Assembly: GCA_963855995.1 (NCBI GenBank) | Contig: OY979716.1 | Location: 31,024,230 to 31,088,229, forward strand | Direction: 5' to 3' | Source: Muricea muricata | Taxonomy: Eukaryota > Cnidaria > Anthozoa > Malacalcyonacea > Plexauridae | DNA: 64,000 nt | Shown: positions 51,701 through 60,700 of the stretch, piece after piece | Numbering within the stretch: position 1 is the stretch's first letter | Layout: each line of letters opens with the position of its first letter | The notes under the pieces: model-generated | The model's database searches: none | Told to the model about the DNA's origin: nothing | What the model saw: the letters and a program-made list of their open reading frames with translations, nothing else | Made by a program: the position numbers and the translations under genes

Positions 51701-54700
51701 AGTTTAAATTGAGTGCATTAGAAAATTGTTTCATAGATTCATAGGATCCTCCAGTAAAGACAATTGCTGCTGGGATTAGAATGTTACCAGCTGGCTTGTT
51801 ATGTAGCTGTGGTTCTGATGTCCAGTGGAAGGTATGGTTGTAACAGCAAGTTGCTTTGACTGATACCATACTGCCTGTGTTGGACTTTTCAATCTCACAT
51901 ATATGGAACCACATGTTTTGCGTTTTGCAGTTGATAAATAGCTGGTCAAGCATGCTTTCAAACACAATAAATTTTGTCTCATTTTTTAGTCCTTTATCAG
52001 ACTCATCATCTGTGGTTTCCAATTCTTAACATTCAAAATCCTCATCACTATCTGTGTGTGATTTCAAGTCGCTATCTGAAGTGTCGTCCTCATAACCACT
52101 AGATTTTCCTGCAACATCACAAGAGTCAGGTAGTGGAATGGTTGTGTCTGTTTCCATCACTATAGTTGATGCTACAGGTGGGGTTTCGACACGGCTATCA
52201 TGATAAAGAGCACGAGCAGTGGATGGCTTGTGTTTTATTTCTACTGGTGTTAAAGGAGTAGCAATTGGACAACTGATATTTGAATTTGAATTATAAGCAG
52301 ACTTTTTTTATTTTTTAGTGTTCTTTTTACGTGGTGCAAGTGTTTGTATGGCAATACTCCGTTCTAAACCTTTTTTGCACTGGGTCTCTGCATCAAACAA
52401 ATTTGTTGTTTCACACTGTGTTTCTGCATCATGATGTATAACACTAGCAGAGTTGTGTTCCGTGCATGGTGCTGTGTCAATCATACTTTCATGTACTTTT
52501 GCACGTAATAAATTTTCTATCCCCTGCAATGGAACCCCAATGTAAATGACATTTAAATGACATAAAATCACTAATTCACAATGACAAAACAATGTAAGTC
52601 CTATTTAACCTATTTTGTACTATGTACAGCACCTGTCTGTACAATGGTCAATATTGTTGTAGATTTGTTTTTGTTTGTCTAACTACCAGCCCACACCCCC
52701 CCCCCCACCAATCTCTAATGACCTTTCCCCCAACTCCAATGATTTCTCACTTTCCTTCAAACACACCCATTGTAAATAATAAATGTTTTTATGTGTAATA
52801 GAGGGACCTTAAAAGTTTGTTGTAATGTTGTACCTACAATGTAGTATTAACGTCAATTACCTGGTCTTTTCTCTGGCAATTTGCCCTGGGTAATTTGCTC
52901 TTTAACTTGTGTTTTCTTGTATGATAATTCACGTTTTGGTTTGCGTTGTAAAAATGGAAATATTGATGGAACACTTCAAGGTTTAAGAGCCTTTTTGCCT
53001 TTCATACCAAATAATTCCTTAAGGGATCCTTCAAAACAGTCGGGGGTAAAATGAGCGATACAAACATAGTATGAGTTTGCTTTGGGTAGATTTTCACGAC
53101 GAACACGTCCAAGCCACGCTCTGCGTATATGCTGGTCATTTCGTAAACGATGATACGATATATCACTCCCTTTTGTCTTTTTTGAACAATTCGTGCGACC
53201 AGACACTATACAATACGGCATTTTAACAAAAAATAAGTATTTAAAGCGCTAAATACTGCTCTGATTTCGCTTATTTGCTTTGATGTTTTGAAATTTGAAT
53301 ACGAGGCGCTCCCGCGAAACCGCGCTATGACGTCACAGAGTAAATCCGCTGCACGATCGCGGCTTCGCTTCAATGTATATTATGGCGGCTGCTCTACATG
53401 CAAATTTAAGAAGTTCGTCGCTTTATTTCTGGCTTTATATTTAATCTGGAGACAAGAAACTTTGTATGCGAGGTAAGCATTGTACAATCTTTCATTTGAG
53501 CTCAACTTGTTGTGAACCCTGATTTCCCCTTTAAAGAATTTATTAATGGCAAGCTATTAGCCCCGACAAAAGAATTTCATGCCAATTTGTCAATTGTAAA
53601 TAAAACATTGTTAGAACACTCAATTAAGCTGAATAATTTCATACCTCAAGATTCTGAAAGGGAGCTGAATGCATTAAGAAAGGAAAATTCGGAACTAAAA
53701 AAGGAGAATAGTTGTCTAAAGGAACGAATTAATAATCTATCTTATGTCTCGGCGGATCTCCAGGATAAAGTAAAGAATGCAGAAGAAGAAAAAAAAAGTT
53801 TAGTTACGACTATACGATGATTGCACAATGACGCTAAAATCAATCATCCGTCAAATAATATCAGTGATAATGTTATCCAGCTGTCTAATGAGATTATCCA
53901 ACCGTTAAATGAGACTGGACAAATAGTGAATGTTGACATTAATCAGCCAACTCCAAATCAAACCAATACCAGTCATGTTAAGCAAGTTAGCCGAGGAAAT
54001 TCAAGCAAAATTGCGACAGTTTATGATCAAGTTACCCCATTGCCAAATCAAATTCAATGCAAATCAAGCAACACCGCAACAGCTGATGACCAAGTTATCC
54101 CACTGCCAAAGCAAGTGGATCATCCGCAGATTAGTTTACCTATGCAAAAGAAAGACAAGCCTTACCCGTTCATCGTTCGTCGTGGCTGGTGTATAAAGGG
54201 GCAAGAATGTGATTTTTCCCATGCAAGCTTAGTGAACAACCTGGATCTGCGCAAGCCAGTAAAGACGAGAAAAGTACGAGGTCCGAAACCCTCCTCCTTT
54301 TGGGGGAATCGGCAACGAAACAATATTATATCCCTTATGAATGAGCCAGAAACGAGCTTGCAGGAAATCGAAAGCACCCAAACACTTCACGAACCATACC
54401 CCCCCCCCCGTCTACCACCGCAACCTCGTTATCTCCCATCTCGAGCAGTATACCCAAGCCCCTTGATGGAAACTCCAGTGTACCCTCCTTTTTATCGCCG
54501 CCACTAAGAAGCCATAATTCCAATAAATCAAGTGAGCATGTTAACACTGGTCGCGCTGATACAAGAGTTTATCACCAAAGAAATAACATTTCCCACAGTA
54601 TCCCAAAACCGCATTCCCTGCCCTCGAGTACAAATCCTATCACCTGCAATGACAAACCCCAATCTAGATTAGCTTCTGCTTCTCGAAGTCAACAGAATGT

Positions 54701-57700
54701 TAGCCGCTTACCAACCTTCTTCCTTTCCAACGTCAGGTCCTTAAATGCAAACATTGATGAGTTACAAGTGGTCGCTCAACAAAATCATGTTGACGTAATC
54801 GCAATAACAGAAACCTGGCTAGCCCGGAAATCCCTGATGGCTCAGTATCTCTTACTGACTTTTCAATAGTACGCAACGATCGTGCGAGTGGCAAACGCGG
54901 GGGAGGCGTCTGCGCATTCATTAAGTCAAATATACCCTTCTCCACCCTCACTGACCTTTGTGTACCCGAAATCGAATACGTGTGGCTGAAATTGAGACCT
55001 CACCGACAACCACGTGAGCTGGCTTGTATTTTGGTGGGAGTTATTTACCATCCTCCATCGGCTGATAATACTTTTCTACAAGACTACTTGGTTGCGAGTA
55101 TTAATAAATTATTATCAAAGTTCCCTAATGCTGGAATTATGTTAATTTTAATCATTTCAAGTATAGAGTATTATGCAGACATTGTTCCCTAAAACAAACT
55201 GTTAAACAACCTACTCGAGGCTCTGCTATCTTAGACTTGATCCTCTCGAACATGCATAAGTGGTATAAAGAACCCGAAATTCTTCCATCTATTGGCCTCT
55301 CAGACCATCAGTCAACCCTCCTTACTCCTGCATGCCAACCCAAACAACAAAATAATATCAACAAGAAGTCTATACGTAAAATAACATCGTCAAGTATGAA
55401 GTCACTTGGAAATTTTATTACATCTCTAGATTGGTATATCAAATTTGTAGCAATTTAGGGGGTGGGGCACGTATTGGGTATGATGGTCAGTGAGCCTCAA
55501 GATTTTCTCGCAATTTACCAACTGCTTTGGCTGACCCAGATGTAGTCACCAAAAATTTGACACATGAAATGTCCTTAAGCCGAGTGGCTGCTCCCTTTGA
55601 TAGCCCACCCTTTCCAAATTTTCAAGTTTCACCAATTGGCTTAGTTCCAAAAAAGGACTCAGGCAAATTTCGAACAATTTTTCATCTTTCGCATCCCAAA
55701 TCAGGCACGACCAGTATAAATAGCGCGATTTCCAAAGACGAATTCAGTTTGCAATATGTCACTATCGATCATGCTATCGAGGGTATTAAACAATCAGACC
55801 AGGGCTGTTTTCGCGCAAAAACTGATATAGAATCGGCATTTCGACTTATCCCAATCCACCCAGATGATTATGAGTTGTTAGGTATGTATTGGCAGGGAAA
55901 GTATTATTATGATATAGTCCCGCCTTTTGGCCTCAGAAGCGCCTCCTTTATACTTAGCAGCTGTTCGTCATTACCATATTCGCAAAGGTTTTCAACTAAA
56001 TTTCCAAAAAATGTCCCGCCTTCAGCTGGTCTTAAATGGTATTAAGAGATCCCAAGGCGGCGAAATTCGGATACGTCTGCCAACTACTATTCACCACCTG
56101 CAGCTTTTTCATATGTTACTTTCCATCCCCTCTACCCAAAACTAGGACTCAATAGTGTTGTGGGCAGCTATGACTTTGGCTTTCTTTGGTTTCCTTCGGC
56201 TAGGCGAATTGACTTGCAATGTACACCTCGCACCTCGGGATGTTCTACTCACTCCAGGTCAAAATCCAAACTCTATGACTATTTGGATCAAAGAATAAAA
56301 ATAGGTACGCGTAGCGTACATGTGGGTAGCCGCAAAAAGATCAGCGAACTAGGCTAGTTATTTCGAAGTTTGCGACGCTACATGGACTTCAAGTGCATTT
56401 TCTTTACCATTCTGATTGTCCCACTTGAAAATTTACCTTTTTTGAGGATTCCATTGTTTCCAATATTATCTGGCAAGATCTCGAAAATGGTCTATTGTGA
56501 GTGTTACAATTTTCCAGGTTATGCTCAAACCACCCGCTAAGTAGACTTCTGGGGGTTTTATGTTACAAAGTCCACTATTGATACAAACTGAAATTAATTC
56601 TTGGATTACATTGCAACTTAATGTTCAAAACTGGTGTATCATAATATAAGCATTTCAATGGTTAATTGCGACAAATTGTCATGCTTAATTATATGTTTCC
56701 AGTGTTGTAATCTCTCTTGCCAAAAAAGTGTACTAGCAATCATATATATTGGACACAGTTATGACAAAGTAGTTAGCACATTTTCATGGCTGTTTCCACA
56801 AAGCTAAACTAGTAAAGTAGATTTTATTAATACTATAATTAGTCACAGAAAGTACAAGTATACTATGCAGACAACATATGTACACCAAAAATAAAGAAAA
56901 TGTTTAAACATAAGTATACAGAATTGAAGAAAATAGAGAAGGAAAAAATATAACTAAGATTCCAGGATGGTGGTACACATGAAAGTATATACAGACATAA
57001 AGGCAGGATTTAATGGAAATAAAAATAAGTTTTCAGAAGTTTTCCAATTTTAAATTTTGATTGGTAATGGAAGCAGTGGCAGACACTAGGGGGGAAGGTG
57101 CGAAGGAGGGTGCAAGACCCCCAATAATTTTTACTGAAGCATTAGTTTTAAAAAGTGGAAGCACAAGAAAGTTTCTATTTCAAGAAGTGGAATCACGACT
57201 TATTATTCAGTACAATTTAGATATATAATATAACCAGATTGTGCATATGGGCTTAGTCTTGAAGTCAGATTTGGCTCTTGAAACTTGAAGACAATTGTTG
57301 TATGGAGAAAATACAGTCCCAAATTTCCATAATAGTTTATGTCCCTCTTTCTGTTAGAATTTTCTCATTTGTTTACCGTTGAGAATAATCCATGAAAAAA
57401 TCATGTCTTCCACATACTTCACAGCCTTCGGAATTCAGTGAAATACCATCCCCAAATGCTAGAAAAAGTGTTTCAAGGATTGTAGTTTTCAAAATTTTCC
57501 TGTGGGAGCATGCCCCCAGATCCCCCTACCTATAAATTTTAAGAGGTCCCTGGAACTCACCCCCCCCCCCAATATTTCATGAAGTGTCTGGCACTGAATG
57601 GAAGATTGCTCTCAATTAATCAGCTACTAACTAGTTTATTCTAATATAAGCAAACTATTTATTACATATGATGTCAAACAATAGCTTTAATTTGTAAATT

Positions 57701-60700
57701 TGTTCTTCCGTATTTAATAACTTGGACTTAAGAAACAACAGCAGGCATGATGTTGTTAAATCTTTGGGTTTGAATGACACCACAGCTCCAGTATTAATGC
57801 ACAGCTTGTTTGCACCATTCAGTTATTTGCTATTGGCAAACATGATGCGGTGAACTCTTTAAACAAAGCAAAGAGCTGGTATGAATCCCCTTGTATCACC
57901 ACTAATTGTTTGGACATAACAGTACGAGATCACTCCTCCAGAATGGATGCTAGCTTGTTTGCAAGGTTTATTTAATAGTTATATCTTATCATCGTTTATC
58001 AATATGGGAATCAGGTAATTTGAATCGCATCATTTCCAAAGCATATTTGCAAATAGTAGTTACCAGAAATTTTTGTTATTTTCCTCCCTTTGTCCTGTAT
58101 CAATGAGTCAACTGTCAAGCTGTTCAATGGTGCTCCCTTATTTAGTACTTGCCACTTGCATGTTTGGCATCTCTAGTTCCAATGAACATTTTATAATTCT
58201 GCATGAAAATACCAAATATAGTTTGAGGGCAAATATATCGATAGTTCATCTTTGTGGCCTTTTCGTCGATTTGATATCGCATTGATCTAATGCTCCCAAC
58301 AACACTGACATACAGATGGGCAGCAGCTAGCCTAAAATCAAAACAATATCAAATTAAAGACAAATGAAGGCACGATTCGAACTGAATAAGTACAGATTGT
58401 ATACGAATATGATGAGACATGTGGACAGTTCAATGTACACGTATAACGCAAATATTAAACAAGAACTGTGTGATTCTATTCGCACGGTCATAAATAAGAT
58501 TTTGATCCGTGTGATTCTATTCGCACGCTCTTAAATTAAATCAAAATATTCTAACAGAGTACACAATCAGCGATTGGAATAAGAAAACTCATTATTTCAA
58601 AGACAAAATAGCACTTACCTTCAGTTTAACACGACGGTATTTGTCAAGTGAAGTCTCCACGCTCGCTCCTTGTAAACAAGGAATGTTTTTTTCAGCAATT
58701 CCGTGTGCTTTACGACACTTCCCGAAAGATAGAACGATCGCGTGATCGAGACCTGTTCGCTAAGCCGACAATCGGTCGAAGATATGGACATAGATACCAT
58801 ACGGACACTTTCCAGCTATAACATAGTGGTTAGCTGCGCATGCGCGGCTACCCACAAAAAACTGACCTTTCCGGGTGGGTCAGTGTATTACATTAGGGGC
58901 ATATGACTCTCCGCTCTGTCCAGTCGCAGCAATGAAAAGCGATCTTTCAATGAGGAAAACAGGGAGTGGCCATTATTCATGCGCGCTTCAGCTAATCCTT
59001 TGACAAAGCAAACTGTTACATCCGAAACACGATCGCTCCTTAAAAAATCTGGTTTTAATGCATCACATTATGATGGTCATAGCTATCGTATTGGGGCAGC
59101 AACAACTGCAGCGGCTGCGAAATTGCCATCATGGCTAATCAAAACCTTAGGACGTTGGACCTCGGACTGTTACGTGCGCTATATTAAAATTCCTCCTGCA
59201 ACTATCTGGGGTATCAGCCACTCTATCAAATAGCCTACATAATTAGCAATGTTTGTCGTCTTTCTTTAGCACATATATATTAAAAACAAACAAAAACAAA
59301 TCGAAACCAATTTTAAAAATAAAAAAATTGGGAGAAGGTAAGGCGTTCGTCTATGGGGAATACACATTTTGTGTATTTGTGGGGTTGAAGTCTCCAAAAA
59401 ATGACAACTTTAGGCCCATGGACTCAATACGTCACACATGTATAATATAAATCTGAGGACTGTCCATACGGGTTTAACGCCCCTTGGTCAGGTTAAGGAC
59501 TGTCTATTGGAGTTTTATTCTCCTTGGTCAGGTTGAGACCTAAGGACTGTCCGAGTGTTACCTTGGTCAGGTTTTCGTCAGGGATTGGCTATCCCTGGCA
59601 AGGCTCTGCTTACAGGGCATTCAGTGCAGAATCAGTGCAGTTTAGGGTGTGCCGTGAGTAGGCCTATGGATGATGCTTTTCACTATACAATTGGAGTCTT
59701 CACACTCCGGAACCCCTTCTCCCACAAAAAGTCAGCGTGTAGTCAATCTGTTTTATTCAACAGCTTGGGTCATTAAATTGAAGAAACTTTGGGGAATGTG
59801 AAAAACATTGACTATTAGTAATGAATTTATATTCTGCATGTTAACAAGTTATGTCCCGTGCGTACACGTGAACAGTAATTTTTGCTCTGTTGTTGTTGTG
59901 TTGCTGTTGGGATTCAAGGATTCAATCTTAGGATTCAATAATTCAATCTTAGGATTCAATGTTCGAGAAATGCTTTTAAAATCATGGTCTTTTGAATGCA
60001 TTGGTCATTTAGACTTTGGTGTTCGAGAGAAATGATCTATGTAACCAAGCACAGATCGTTCATAGAGCTCCTGAGCATTTTGCTTCCAATTAAACGAAAA
60101 GCTCTTCTCAACTTCGCATCTTTTTCACTCTCCGCTTCTAAGCTTGAACCTATTTATATAAAGTTGATCAGGTCCAGCATATTGATCCAACGTAAATTAC
60201 ATTTAGTAGTCACTCAAGGAATAAAAACTATTCAGACATTTACTTACCGATTGAGCCATTTTTACAATCAGTTTAATACAACACCAGATAACACCAACAG
60301 TCAACAGTGAAAAACGAACCGTATATTCGGAACAAAATCTTTTGAAACACGCTACTTGATAGCGAAATGATGCTCGAAGAGACGCGCGCAATATCTATAT
60401 CTATTGTGACATATAATTTAATGACCTTCTTGCAACGAACTTGCCTGGTCGGGCGGCCTCGCGTGCGCATATTCTCGCGCTCTTGCGCACACGCTTATCT
60501 ATGACAACACCTTTACCCGTATTTACCCCATGTTCATCCCCCGCCACCCTGTATATCGTCATAGATTATACAAGCTCATCATAAATTCCGTCAGATAAAA
60601 GCTCATTATAAATTCCGTCAGATACAAGCTTGATATAAATTCCGCCAGATACAAGTCATTATAAATTCCGCCAGATACAAGCTCATTATAAATTCCGCTA

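Larger units (their letters stand above)
45397..53530. mobile_element. Kolobok-type DNA transposon (8.1 kb) with P2X7-domain cargo gene
   Basis: TTAA flanks (45393-45396, 53531-53534) and about 214-bp terminal inverted repeats (45397-45610, 53318-53530) starting GGGGGAAGTCAGGGTTCAC. Plus strand: a two-exon gene for a P2X7-type cysteine-rich domain. Minus strand, convergent: a THAP protein and a Kolobok-type transposase, broken by stops and three insertions. Inserted into LINE ORF1. TTAA targeting plus THAP plus this transposase type is the known Kolobok signature. Confidence 0.82.
55440..59233 (+). mobile_element. DIRS-type tyrosine-recombinase retrotransposon, deleted and interrupted
   Basis: A DIRS RT N-terminal part (55500-55955) is fused directly to the start of its tyrosine recombinase (from about 55960), so the rest of RT, RNase H and methyltransferase are lost. 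The recombinase is split by about 2.5 kb (56320-58856) and ends at 59233. Fits the anthozoan DIRS families known. Confidence 0.82.
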
